DNA of 64,000 nucleotides from Aquimarina megaterium XH134 (GTDB taxonomy: Bacteria > Bacteroidota > Bacteroidia > Flavobacteriales > Flavobacteriaceae). The notes beneath the pieces are model-generated. The model was not told where the DNA came from. It saw nothing but the letters and a program-made list of their open reading frames with translations, and searched no databases. Positions 47,546 through 56,734 of this stretch are shown one piece after another. Made by a program: the position numbers and the translations under genes. Location of the stretch: the NCBI RefSeq assembly GCF_000520975.1, contig NZ_JACB01000003.1, positions 434,001-498,000 of the forward strand. Reading direction: 5' to 3'. Each line of letters opens with the position of its first letter. Position 1 is the stretch's first letter.

Positions 47546-48124
47546 ATGAGAAATAGTGACATTTTACTATATAACAAACCAAGGTTAAAACTGTTTCGAA
47601 TACTTAGAAAAAGGCATTATGTACTTGTAGTAGGAGTCGTGTGTTCTGTTTTCTTATCCGGAAAACAAATACATGCTCAGGAAAAAGAAACAGATGCAAA
47701 TGGAGTAGTAGATAAGAAATCAAAGTTAGCAATTGGTGGATTTTCATATTCTGGACTATCAAGTCGTGAACAGCATGCATATTTTACAATTGACTACAAA
47801 GTAAATTCAAATTTGTTTATAGAATTACAAGGGTATAATGACACATATCTTTCTGCAGATGTTTTTAAAATGCCGATTAGAGGAAAATTACAATTAACAA
47901 ATAAATTTCATTTTTTTTCTGGTTTGGAAATAGAACTTACACGAAATGTAGATATTCATGATATAGAAGTTCCTTTACAAACTAAGTTTATATATGGTAT
48001 GGGGTATGATTTTGATACTAATTTTTCTTTAGAGGTAAATCATAATCTAAACTTTGGCACATCGGAGTTTGGATATTATGGAACTCCAAATTTATTGTAT
48101 GTGCGAGGAAGGTATAGGTTTTAG
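47546..48124 (+). CDS. Secreted beta-rich hypothetical protein
   Basis: The 192-residue protein has a long basic N-terminus followed by a signal-type segment (YVLVVGVVCSVFLSG, cleavage near IHAQ). The mature part shows short amphipathic strands with alternating aromatics (LFIELQGYNDTYLS, LEVNHNLNFGTSEFGYYG, VRGRYRF), ending in an aromatic residue as in outer-membrane proteins. It is too short for a large barrel; an 8-strand barrel is possible. No family is recognised. Confidence 0.55.
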   Translation: MRNSDILLYNKPRLKLFRILRKRHYVLVVGVVCSVFLSGKQIHAQEKETDANGVVDKKSKLAIGGFSYSGLSSREQHAYFTIDYKVNSNLFIELQGYNDTYLSADVFKMPIRGKLQLTNKFHFFSGLEIELTRNVDIHDIEVPLQTKFIYGMGYDFDTNFSLEVNHNLNFGTSEFGYYGTPNLLYVRGRYRF

Positions 48125-48242
48125 GGACTAAAATTTTCTATATACTACCTGATTCACTGAAACTTATGTTAAAAAAATGTGCTGATATTTAAAAAAATGG
48201 TATATTATTTGATGCAATAATCAGTAATATTTATCATAAAAA

Positions 48243-48815
48243 ATGAAAACTCTTTTTTTAGTACTTATAAGCTGTTTACTATTGAGTTGTGGAAGTTCAC
48301 AAAGTCCAGTAGTATCTACAGAACAAAGTAAAACATTAGATGAATTGGTAGCGCAAAAAAAACTAGAGATTATATCGGATTGGGCATCACCAGTAACGAG
48401 CGGTAGTTTTAACGCATTGGCCAATAGCGGATTATTACCTGTAGGAAGTACAGGAAACAATATAAATCTAATCGGAAATTATAATCATTTTAGAATCCTG
48501 GGAGATAGTATCTCTGTGGATTTACCATATTTTGGAGAACGTCAAATATCTGCAGGTTTTAATAATAAAAATAACAATATAGAATTTGATGGTGTACCAG
48601 AACATACTAAGGTTACATATAATGAGAAAAAGCAACGGTACTCCATAAATTTTGAAATTAGGAATGCTACAGAATGGCTTAGAATATCAATAACACTATA
48701 TTCAAATTTGAGAAGTGATATTATGATACAGAGCAATCACCGAACATCGATACGATATAGAGGTATGGTATCAAAATTAGAAGATAAGAATCATACAGCG
48801 GTATCGAATAATTAA
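48243..48815 (+). CDS. DUF4251 lipoprotein
   Basis: The 190-residue protein has a lipobox (LLLSCGSS). The body matches DUF4251: SVDLPYFGERQISAGF, NIEFDGVPEHTKVTYNEKKQRYSINFEIRN and a final strand pair ending in RTSIRYRGMV. The family is widespread in Bacteroidota and uncharacterised. It is the last ordinary gene before the repeat-rich island. Confidence 0.75.
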   Translation: MKTLFLVLISCLLLSCGSSQSPVVSTEQSKTLDELVAQKKLEIISDWASPVTSGSFNALANSGLLPVGSTGNNINLIGNYNHFRILGDSISVDLPYFGERQISAGFNNKNNNIEFDGVPEHTKVTYNEKKQRYSINFEIRNATEWLRISITLYSNLRSDIMIQSNHRTSIRYRGMVSKLEDKNHTAVSNN

Positions 48816-48846
48816 TCTGAACTAAATCAATAGTAGAGCAGCATTC

Positions 48847-49163
<317 letters not shown>

Positions 49164-49737
49164 TATGTAAAATTGCCGCTGCCTATGCGCTCGATTGTTT
49201 TATAAAAATTTAAATGCCTGATATGGCATTTATTTTTATACACAATATCCAACCGCATAGCCCACGCCAAAAAAAGCAAATACTTTTAGGTGTATTATAA
49301 ATCGCGTATTTAATAAAATATACGTACAAAAAGTTTTTACGCGATTCTCGTGAAGGTTCCCGCATAAGCATTTTTAGCGTTTATGATTTTGTATCTCTGC
49401 AAACATTATCCAGCGGCATCATCTCGCAGCTTTACAAAATTGATTCACAGGATCAATTTCATAAACTCGTCTATGCACATGCTATCTGCAGAACACAGAT
49501 TAAACATCATAAGGGTTTGCATATCTTTTTTCCTTGATGAAAAAAGAAACAAAAAAATCAAGGCTGCACAAAACTTTGGAAACAATCACAGCGCAGTCGC
49601 TATATTTTAGAAAACATTCTAACTCCTAAGATTGCTTTAAACTAGAATCAATATCTATAGTTTTGATTAAACCTTTGTACTAAACCTCTAAAATATGAAC
49701 GCTCCTTTACCTATTGTTTTCTCCAAAGTTTTCTGAG
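49164..49737. repeat. Repeat L, left copy
   Basis: About 574 bases closely match 56031-56681, in the same orientation. Shared landmarks include TGCCTGATATGGCATTTATT, CCAACCGCATAGCCCACGCC, ACGCGATTCTCGTGAAGG and AATCAAGGCTGCAC. A 75-codon open frame inside it (49383-49610) is not convincing as a gene, since the other copy does not preserve it as such. Together with 48816-49163 this fills the gap between the chromosome proper and the first island module. Confidence 0.88.
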
Positions 49738-49767
49738 ATAGAATTAACTAACCTTAATTTAATATGA

Positions 49768-50835
49768 TCAATTAGTAATCTTGATTTTCGGTAATTTTCC
49801 TCTTTTATTAATTTCTCCTCGCATATTATAACCCATTAAGGATTGTATATCGGAATAAGATTTTCCTTGTTTGATCAGATAATACAACTTTGCTACAGTA
49901 GCTTCAGTCGTCATGTCAAATCCGCTGATAGCCCCAAATTTTTTAAAAGCATTACTATTAGCATAGGATCCAAATACCACATTACCATGTAATGGTTGAC
50001 TCAATACAACGACTACTATCTCGGCATTTTGCAGTTCAATTAAGGCTTTTTTAAATTCATTGCTGGCAGGACCATTTCCAGATCCATATGCCTCTACCAC
50101 AATAGCTTTTACATTTTTATCAGTCGCAATACTCATTAAAAATTTAGAATCAATTCCTGGGAATAATTTGACTACCACAACTTCAATTTTATCCAAAACT
50201 ATATCCGCATATCTAAATGTATTCCTACTTGAAGTCCATAAGTATCTTTTATCTATATTGATAATCCCATTGTCTATTCTTCCAAGTGATTTCTGCCTTG
50301 GAGACATAAAACCATCAAATTGTATTGAACTTACTTTTGTTGCTCTACAGCCTTTTAGAATCAAATTATTAAATACTATACAAACTTCCTGAACACCATA
50401 TCTTCCTGTCGCTAATTCAAAAGAATTAAATAGGTTATTAAATGCATCACTATTAGGTTCAAATATTGATACTTGTGAACCTGTTAAAACAATTGGCTTG
50501 CGAAGAGATTTTATAAGAAAAGAGAGCATTGAACTAGTATAGGCTAATGTATCAGTCCCATGGACAATAACAAAACCATCATAATCATCATAATTCTTTC
50601 TAATATCCATTAGAATATCATTCCAGTTTCTTGGCTTAATGTCTGAACTATCAATTAATTTCTTATATTCATTGAACGTGATATCGATATTCCGATTATT
50701 ATTCCAAACCTGATATTCTTTACTTCCTCTTATAAATTTTTCAAACTGATTTTTAACATTAGTAAAACCTTTAGCCCTTTTCTTCATTCCAATAGTTCCT
50801 CCAGTATAAGCTACATATATATTACTTCTATCCAT
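49768..50835 (-). CDS. L-asparaginase (type I-like) in island module a
   Basis: The 355-residue protein has the asparaginase motifs AYTGGTIGM (Thr11, Thr14) and VHGTDTLAYTSSMLSF (Thr94, Asp95), followed by the LTGSQVSIFEPNSDAFNN and GSGNGPASN segments. It lacks a signal peptide. The family hydrolyses Asn to Asp and ammonia; related enzymes act on other amides. It is the last of three minus-strand genes, 32 bases behind the DUF4145-like gene. A housekeeping enzyme in a repeat-bounded cassette is unexpected and suggests a conflict or nutrient-depletion role. Confidence 0.9.
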   Translation of the reverse strand: MDRSNIYVAYTGGTIGMKKRAKGFTNVKNQFEKFIRGSKEYQVWNNNRNIDITFNEYKKLIDSSDIKPRNWNDILMDIRKNYDDYDGFVIVHGTDTLAYTSSMLSFLIKSLRKPIVLTGSQVSIFEPNSDAFNNLFNSFELATGRYGVQEVCIVFNNLILKGCRATKVSSIQFDGFMSPRQKSLGRIDNGIINIDKRYLWTSSRNTFRYADIVLDKIEVVVVKLFPGIDSKFLMSIATDKNVKAIVVEAYGSGNGPASNEFKKALIELQNAEIVVVVLSQPLHGNVVFGSYANSNAFKKFGAISGFDMTTEATVAKLYYLIKQGKSYSDIQSLMGYNMRGEINKRGKLPKIKITN

Positions 50836-50867
50836 TATTTATTCAGAATTTTTGGTTATGAAATAAA

Positions 50868-51608
50868 TCATGATTTGTTCCAATTAGAATAATCTATTGT
50901 ATGCATTAAATCTTCAATTACAATTCTCAAATCATCTCTAATTTTATCAATGTCAGGTTTTTTAGCGCTAAACTTTCTATTATGAGCACTTAAGTCGCCT
51001 AAAGCTTTTATTTTCGGTAAACTTCTAGCGGTATTTCTATTAACAGACCACTTGCTTTCTAAAAGAAACTTATCGATTAAATCACTCAAAAAAAAGTAAT
51101 GATTATCATTACCTTTTATTTTCTGTTCAATACCATGTCTCTCAAAACATTCAATTATTAGGGTTTCTAACAATTTTCTAATCATAACAAGAGAAGCATC
51201 GAATAAACCAATATCATAACAAATAGAAGCTTGTTCGCCTATTTTAAGTAAATATCCCCTTGTATTCTCTAGTAAAACTTGAGGATACAAACCATCCGAA
51301 GGTTTAGGTAAAGGCTTGTTATTAGTGATTAAATCTATTTCCTGTTTTTTACTTCTTTCTAAATAAAATCCATTAGTTCTTTTTATAAATTTTTGATTTT
51401 TACCTTTCTTTGAAAACCTATTTAAATAAGATCCAATATTTGAATATGGTGGTAGATGCATTTCGTCAAAGCAACTACTAATATCCTTTGCTTTTACACC
51501 ATCTTGTTTTTTTATTATCAAAAGATAATAGACAAAATAATCAATCTGTTCCGAGCTACTTAGATTATTAAACTCTTTAATGTTATTACAGAATATATCT
51601 ATAGCCAT
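50868..51608 (-). CDS. Winged-helix plus DUF4145/HEPN-like protein
   Basis: The 246-residue protein has an N-terminal region (about residues 1-95) that looks like a small winged-helix domain: VYYLLIIKKQDGVKAKDISSCFDEMHL, then GFYLERSKKQEI. The helical C-terminal half (about 115-246, with ASLVMIRKLLETLIIECFERHG and LGDLSAHNRKF) resembles DUF4145/HEPN-type domains, which occur in many defence and toxin systems. A canonical R-x4-6-H RNase motif is not clear, although R207 to H212-like spacing (KALGDLSAHNRKFSAK) deserves checking. It lies 4 bases downstream of the zinc-ribbon gene. Confidence 0.6.
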   Translation of the reverse strand: MAIDIFCNNIKEFNNLSSSEQIDYFVYYLLIIKKQDGVKAKDISSCFDEMHLPPYSNIGSYLNRFSKKGKNQKFIKRTNGFYLERSKKQEIDLITNNKPLPKPSDGLYPQVLLENTRGYLLKIGEQASICYDIGLFDASLVMIRKLLETLIIECFERHGIEQKIKGNDNHYFFLSDLIDKFLLESKWSVNRNTARSLPKIKALGDLSAHNRKFSAKKPDIDKIRDDLRIVIEDLMHTIDYSNWNKS

Positions 51609-51612
51609 ATAT

Positions 51613-52782
51613 CTATTTACGTTTTAAATCATGGCTAATTGCGTTTTCCCCCTTGGTAGGTACGGATATCTTATTTATATCTTTTGTGTCAATCCAACCT
51701 TTATCTTTTTCAGTATCTTTTAAACTTTGATATAAAGCAGTTGGTATTCTCAAACCTAGTTCTTTATAACAAGTATAAACATGGTCCAATCCACATTCTG
51801 TATTTCCTAAAACTTTGGTTAAATAGTAAACAATAAGTAGATTCCTTTCATAGTTGGTTTTGGCATCAAATTCTCCATAAAAATCTTTAAGACTTCTATT
51901 ATTATTTGGGTATAAGTTTAAATCTTTTACCAATTTTATCTTTTGTGATGAACTTGAATTTTTACTTCTTTTTTCCTCTTTATTGTCTCTAGCAGTAGTT
52001 TTATTTTTGGTTGATGAGCTTGATTTTAAATTGCTTAAATCCCATTTGCCCGTTACTTTATCATTTAAAACATCCTGGAGATATTTATTGGCTTGAATTA
52101 AACCAGGTCTTCTAAACTCAACTCCTTCAGAATCTACCATAAAATGAGCTTTAGCATTGCTAAATGCCCCTCTATAATTTCCATCATATACTCCGCAATA
52201 ACTTAAAAGGCCATTTATGGTTGACTTATCAATTTTATCTTTTCCTTTTTCTTTATAGAATAGTACAATCAAATAAGTTAGCCTCATCGCATAATTTGTT
52301 TTTCCAGAAGCTTTTAAATCCGTTTCAAGTAGATCCAATTTTCCATTTTTATCTCTAAAGATAAAATCAATACCTTCTTGATTAGATTGATTTGTAACTT
52401 GAGTATTTTCTTCTTTTATTTCTTCTCCTACTATATCAATGATACTTTCAGAGATAGGATCCTCATTATTTGAAGTTTGAGCACTATTTGTTCCTAACTT
52501 TTTCTGATTTGCCATAAAAATTTTACCGAATGTTTCTGTAACATCCTTACCTACTGTATCAGTAAATTCAGCTTCAAACTTTTTTCCATCATAAACAATT
52601 CTATTCATTGAAGAAGGTTCACTTCTACTTTTAATATCCTTCCCACAAACCTCACAACATATATCATCCAAACTCAACAATTCTTTACAGTCTAGACATT
52701 TAACCTGTGTTTTACATCTTCCACAAAAAATAGCTTTATCGGATATATCTTTTGAACAATTTGGACATTCTATTTTATTCAT
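51613..52782 (-). CDS. Double zinc-ribbon protein with repeated winged-helix-like domains
   Basis: I chose the ATG at 52782 (389 residues); a TTG at 52803 is in frame but less likely. The N-terminus has paired zinc ribbons (CPNCSKDISDKAIFCGRC and CLDCKELLSLDDICCEVC). Two similar modules follow (about residues 150-240 and 285-380), each starting with a helix like TYLIVLFYKEKGKDKID or NLLIVYYLTKVLGNTE and ending with a small wing. The same module type opens the next protein. Between them is a Ser/Lys-rich linker. The function is unknown; nucleic-acid or partner binding is likely. Confidence 0.65.
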   Translation of the reverse strand: MNKIECPNCSKDISDKAIFCGRCKTQVKCLDCKELLSLDDICCEVCGKDIKSRSEPSSMNRIVYDGKKFEAEFTDTVGKDVTETFGKIFMANQKKLGTNSAQTSNNEDPISESIIDIVGEEIKEENTQVTNQSNQEGIDFIFRDKNGKLDLLETDLKASGKTNYAMRLTYLIVLFYKEKGKDKIDKSTINGLLSYCGVYDGNYRGAFSNAKAHFMVDSEGVEFRRPGLIQANKYLQDVLNDKVTGKWDLSNLKSSSSTKNKTTARDNKEEKRSKNSSSSQKIKLVKDLNLYPNNNRSLKDFYGEFDAKTNYERNLLIVYYLTKVLGNTECGLDHVYTCYKELGLRIPTALYQSLKDTEKDKGWIDTKDINKISVPTKGENAISHDLKRK

Positions 52783-52813
52783 AATACTAATACTTAATTT
52801 CAAAACAAACAGT

Positions 52814-52840
52814 ATTAGTCAAATTTTTTATTTGACCAAT
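52814..52840. promoter_or_regulatory. Hairpin just upstream of the zinc-ribbon gene
   Basis: Arms at 52814-52824 and 52830-52840 (ATTAGTCAAAT against ATTTGACCAAT, one G-U pair) flank a 5-nt loop, 32 bases upstream of the chosen ATG. It could be an operator or a leader hairpin. Confidence 0.4.
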
Positions 52841-52859
52841 TTTAAATAATATTTGGAGA

Positions 52860-52911
52860 GGGGTAATTATGACGAATTATAAATTTAATATTAGATTTCT
52901 TATCAAAAACA
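52860..52911 (-). promoter_or_regulatory. Conserved upstream element of module a
   Basis: GGGGTAATTAT at 52860-52870 is identical to 59819-59829 upstream of the QueC operon, and 9 of 11 bases match 55632-55642 upstream of module b. The bases to 52911 (ending TTATCAAAAA) also align with 55643-55697. Its constant place ahead of the first gene of a module suggests promoter or regulatory sequence, read on the minus strand. Confidence 0.5.
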
Positions 52912-52977
52912 GATTGTTTTAGGACTTTTTAACAATCATATTAACATTACGCAATAAAACACAGGGCGAATTCTCTA

Positions 52978-53078
52978 CCATTCCACACACATTCCCCTAC
53001 TCTCCTACCGTCGAACGGGTAATAAGTGTTTCATTACCTTTTTTATTGGAACTTTTCGTTAGAAAACTTTTAAAGAAA
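52978..53078. repeat. Repeat R, copy 1 (short form)
   Basis: About 100 bases share CCACACACATTC, ATAAGTGTTTCATTACC and TCGTTAGAAAACTTTTAAA with the three other copies at 55796, 60508 and 63543. It lies directly after the stop side of module b and about 200 bases upstream of module a. It lacks the terminator hairpin of the long form. Confidence 0.88.
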
Positions 53079-53087
53079 ATGTTGTCA

Positions 53088-54107
53088 TTAATCTTGAGGT
53101 CTATATCCTAGTTCAAAACATGTTTGATTATTTTTATAACCATCTAGCTGCTTTTTGTCGTTGCCTCCTTTTTTCTCATACATTATTGCTTTAGTAAAAT
53201 CTCCATTAGAAGCACACGCACATCCCATCGTGTCATTGTAGGCTTTATTATCTTCAAACATACTTACTGCTTCTGTAGCAAGCTTAAGAGCAATAATATT
53301 ATCATTTTTCACATTAGCATATTCCTTCGTGGTGAGTAGAAACCAAGCAAGATTATTTCTAGATAAGTGGCTAAATGGTCTCAATTCGAGAGATTTCTCT
53401 AAAACTTTTCTAGTTTCCCTTGCCTTTAGGTCGGTTAAAGAAAGAACTAGGCTGTAGAAATAAGCTTCATCATCATCCAGAGACATTGATTGAAGATATT
53501 TATTTTTTACTGCTTCCTCTATAGTGAATACACTTGAATTTGTAACCGATTCACCATGCATGTATTGTGTATCACTATAGATTGGTGATATGGAATAACC
53601 TAACGCTACATTTGTGTCCCAATTTAGATACTCTGCATCTGAATAATAGTACCTAATAAAGCTATGATTAGGAACCTCTACCATATAAATTGGAAGGTTC
53701 AATTCTTGTGCAACCATAATATATAACATTGAACCAGTATCACAATCCATTTTCTTTTTTGTTAACATCTCAGTTAAGGTATAGGTATGGATGTATAAAT
53801 TAAAATTAAATCCTTTGAGAGTCCTATTAATTGATTGTAGAATGGTTATGGCTTTTTCTCTATCATCAGTCAAAGAATCTAAAATAATTGGATCAAGCTT
53901 TGATTTAGCAGAATCAATAATATCATCGAGTAATTTGTACATTGAATTATATCCACTTCCTGATTTATTTGTTAAATTCTGTTCCGTTCTGAGTATTTTA
54001 TGGGTAATAGTGTTGTATTTTGGTTTGTAAACCTGGCTACCAGACTCTTGAGCCAATAAAGAAAAGTAAGTAAATAAGAAGAAGCAAAGTGTTATATTTA
54101 GTTTCAT
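53088..54107 (-). CDS. Secreted transglutaminase-like/TPR protein
   Basis: The 339-residue protein has a signal peptide (cleavage after LLAQ, residue 20). A transglutaminase-like papain-fold triad follows: Cys122 (MDCDTGS), His148 (PNHSFIRY) and Asp164 (NWDTN). The C-terminal half (about residues 205-330) contains TPR-like helices. It most resembles SirB1/transglutaminase-type proteins. Such enzymes cleave or cross-link peptides or amides. In the periplasm its target could be an envelope or incoming protein. It is the last of three module-b genes. Confidence 0.72.
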   Translation of the reverse strand: MKLNITLCFFLFTYFSLLAQESGSQVYKPKYNTITHKILRTEQNLTNKSGSGYNSMYKLLDDIIDSAKSKLDPIILDSLTDDREKAITILQSINRTLKGFNFNLYIHTYTLTEMLTKKKMDCDTGSMLYIMVAQELNLPIYMVEVPNHSFIRYYYSDAEYLNWDTNVALGYSISPIYSDTQYMHGESVTNSSVFTIEEAVKNKYLQSMSLDDDEAYFYSLVLSLTDLKARETRKVLEKSLELRPFSHLSRNNLAWFLLTTKEYANVKNDNIIALKLATEAVSMFEDNKAYNDTMGCACASNGDFTKAIMYEKKGGNDKKQLDGYKNNQTCFELGYRPQD

Positions 54108-54131
54108 ATCTATAGAATTGTTAATTTCTTT

Positions 54132-55103
54132 TTATTTATCCAATACAAATTTAGCTGTAAGTGTTAATTGAGAAAATGTTTGGTCAGCAAGGCCTTTTAA
54201 AGGGTTTCCTCCCTCTTGATAGGCATATTTAAGTCCTAATTGATATCCTTTTTTTTCATTAATTAAAAAGTTAACTCCTGCAGATGCAGTGAGTAAATTA
54301 CCAACAAACAATTCCGTGTTTTTCGAATTAATTTGAAATCGATGATCAATTCCAAAAGAAAACTGTAACATACGGTATTGTTTAAATACACGATATATCA
54401 ATCCACTTAAGGGATAAATATTCAAAGAATAAACCATGTTACCCAATACTAAATCTTCATTTGACATATATTCGACTCCAAAGGTGTGGGAACTGGAAAA
54501 TTGAATATAATCTGAAGTAAATCGTTTACTAGAATCTGGATTTTCAATATCTGGATTATTTTCGTAATTTTTATATTCATCCCTAGGGTAAAAGTTTTCA
54601 ATATTAAGTAAAGCATCTCCAAAATTCCCTCCCACTCCTTTAGAAGCAAGATTAAAATGTAAAAGATACTGTCCGCCATCTGTTTTGGCTATTCTATCAT
54701 TTGAGTATTTTGCTGTACCCAAAAACTTCACCTTGTAGTTTTTTAATAAAAAGAACTCCGAATTTTCCCAAAGATGAAACATTATTTGTCCCCCAAATTG
54801 GGTAACATCTTGTTCTTTATTTATTAAATTATTACGATGCTTTTCAGCAAATACGCTCACGGAATAACTCTTTATTGTATTGTCAGGAAAATTTAATCCC
54901 ACTTCAATAAAACCTTGAATGCTTTCTGAGTTAGGAATTGTATCTCTCGGAAAAGTCGCAGTAATTGAACCGGCTTTAGTTTTTGTTGTTGAATTATCTA
55001 CAGATTGTCCTACTTGAATCTTAAGATCTTGGGCAGACACTACACTCGAAATTAAAAAAAATAGAACTACTAAATTCGATGTATTATATTTATGGAAGTT
55101 CAT
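54132..55103 (-). CDS. Outer-membrane beta-barrel protein of module b
   Basis: The 323-residue protein has a signal peptide (LVVLFFLISSVVSAQ). Its mature part consists of alternating amphipathic strands (SYSVSVFAEKHRNN, VKFLGTAKYSND, FSFGIDHRFQI, YQLGLKYAYQEGG) and ends in a strand TLTAKFVLDK. No family name is evident. It overlaps the upstream cytosolic gene by 14 bases and precedes the transglutaminase-TPR gene by 24, so the three are one operon. Confidence 0.65.
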   Translation of the reverse strand: MNFHKYNTSNLVVLFFLISSVVSAQDLKIQVGQSVDNSTTKTKAGSITATFPRDTIPNSESIQGFIEVGLNFPDNTIKSYSVSVFAEKHRNNLINKEQDVTQFGGQIMFHLWENSEFFLLKNYKVKFLGTAKYSNDRIAKTDGGQYLLHFNLASKGVGGNFGDALLNIENFYPRDEYKNYENNPDIENPDSSKRFTSDYIQFSSSHTFGVEYMSNEDLVLGNMVYSLNIYPLSGLIYRVFKQYRMLQFSFGIDHRFQINSKNTELFVGNLLTASAGVNFLINEKKGYQLGLKYAYQEGGNPLKGLADQTFSQLTLTAKFVLDK

Positions 55104-55515
55104 TGATAATCAATTTAATAAGGTCCAACACTTTTTTTGCTTTTACAGTCTGCTGTGAGGTTATTTTCTTAGACGGTTTACCTAAATCTCCTTCAATTGC
55201 CACTTTCTTTAAAATAGCATTGCACCATTTAGGCAATAAATGAACCATGGCATGGTGACTAAATCCGATATAATTCTTTAAACTAGAATTTTTATGTATT
55301 CCAACCACACCACTTTCTTTCGTAAGTTTGGCAATAAGAAGTAGTTCTATATAATTATCTGCCCAAATATCCTTTTTAATATTTTGATGTAAATATTTCA
55401 TTACCTTTCGAATTGTTGCATTATTGGTGTTTTGACCAACAGTATTCAACACTTTTAAAACAACTTTGGCTCTGTCCTCTTTTAAAGCAAAGCTAATTTC
55501 TATTTCTTCCCCCAT
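55090..55515 (-). CDS. Cytosolic helical protein of module b, unknown
   Basis: The 141-residue protein has no signal peptide or membrane segment and is mainly helical, with a Lys-rich C-terminus. It begins MGEEIEISFALKEDRAKV. I recognise no family. As the first gene of a module whose other two products are exported, it might regulate or neutralise them. The overlap with the barrel gene argues for translational coupling. Confidence 0.5.
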   Translation of the reverse strand: MGEEIEISFALKEDRAKVVLKVLNTVGQNTNNATIRKVMKYLHQNIKKDIWADNYIELLLIAKLTKESGVVGIHKNSSLKNYIGFSHHAMVHLLPKWCNAILKKVAIEGDLGKPSKKITSQQTVKAKKVLDLIKLIINELP

Positions 55516-55631
55516 AATACTTCAAGAGTTTATTAATTAAACAATGTGTTACTATTCTCAAAACTAGATAATTAGACTACGTAAAACCATACCCATTGCA
55601 GGGTATTATATTTTTTATAAATATTAGATTA

Positions 55632-55697
55632 GGGAGAATTATAAAATGACGATTGGAATATTTAAACTTAATAAGAGGTTCTTTATCAAAAAATAAG
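55632..55697 (-). promoter_or_regulatory. Conserved upstream element of module b
   Basis: GGGAGAATTAT at 55632-55642 and the stretch to TTTATCAAAAAA near 55697 align with 52860-52911 ahead of module a. The element lies 117 bases upstream of the first module-b gene. Confidence 0.45.
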
Positions 55698-55795
55698 TAA
55701 AAACACCTGTTTTTAAGTCTCTTATAAAAGTAAATACTTTTATTTTATGTTTTTTATGGAAATCCGTAATCAGTAAAAACTTCGAGAAATTAGAA

Positions 55796-55973
55796 CCACT
55801 CCACACACATTACACTCCCCTCCTGCCGTCGGCTCGCATAATAAGTGTTCCATTACCTTTTTTAAAGGAACATTTCGTTAGAAAACTTTTAAAATAAACT
55901 GTAGAACTAAAAACTTTGCTTTTACCCAAAGCAAAGTGACATAACGCAAGTACATTATAGTACAAATGTGTTT
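55796..55973. repeat. Repeat R, copy 2 (long form)
   Basis: About 178 bases nearly match 63543-63720. Shared landmarks are CCACACACATTACACTCCCC, AAGTGTTCCATTACC, TCGTTAGAAAACTTTTAAAA and CATAACGCAAGTACATTATA. It ends against repeat L. A terminator hairpin is built into its right part. The gap 55516-56734 therefore consists of a regulatory stretch, this copy and repeat L, with no gene. Confidence 0.9.
55905..55937 (-). terminator. Minus-strand terminator inside repeat R copy 2
   Basis: The 10-bp stem ACTTTGCTTT (55913-55922) pairs with 55928-55937 across a 5-nt loop. Read on the minus strand the stem is followed by TTTTT, so it would stop transcripts coming from module c before module b. The same structure is at 63660-63683. 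Confidence 0.7.
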
Positions 55974-56030
55974 ATTGAAGCAAATTGGCGAATACGAAGT
56001 ATTTTATATAATTGCAGATATAGCGACATC

Positions 56031-56681
56031 TATGTAAAATTGCCGCTGCCTATGCGCTCGATTGTTTTATAAAAATGTAAATGCCTGATATGGCATTTAT
56101 TTTTACACACAATATCCAACCGCATAGCCCACGCCAAAAAAAGCAAAACTTTTAGGTAACTTATAAATCCCGTATTTGATAAAATATACGTGAAAAAAGT
56201 TTTTACGCGATTCTCGTGAAGGTTCCCGCATAAGCATTTTTAGCGTTTATGATTTGTATCTCTGCAAACATTATCCAGCCGCATCATCTCGCAGCTTTAC
56301 AAAATTGATTCACAGGATCAATTTTGTAAACTCGTCTATGCACATGCTAACTGCAGAACATAGACTAAACTTACTAAGGTTTGCATATCTTTTTGTCTTG
56401 ATACAAAAAGAAATCGAAGATTGAGATTTGGCGGTAGCCAGATCTCAATAGAGATTCACGAACTCCAATAAAGTATTAACGCGTGAGCTAAACAAAAAAA
56501 TCAAGGCTGCACAAAACTTTGGAAACAATCACGGCGCAGTCGCTATATTTTAGAAAGCACTCTAACTCATAAGATTGTTTGAGACAAAAATGAATATGCA
56601 AAAATTTGATTAAACCTTAGTACTAGAATCTCTAAAATATCGACGCTCCTTTGCCTATTGTTTATGCCAAAGTTTTCTGAG
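56031..56681. repeat. Repeat L, middle copy with 79-base insertion
   Basis: This copy aligns with 49164-49737 along its whole length in the same orientation. The main difference is an extra stretch at about 56414-56492 that carries its own hairpin (56420-56431 with 56438-56449, loop CGGTAG). It lies between module b and the 3' end of the QueC operon. Confidence 0.88.
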
Positions 56682-56734
56682 GCCGTTTTTTAGCTTTTAG
56701 ATTCTATTTTACATAATATTACCATTCTGAAATT

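Noticed and set aside
49383-49610. 75-codon open frame inside repeat L
   Set aside because: It lies wholly in repeated DNA, has no recognisable features, and the second L copy carries changes and an insertion that do not preserve a matching gene.
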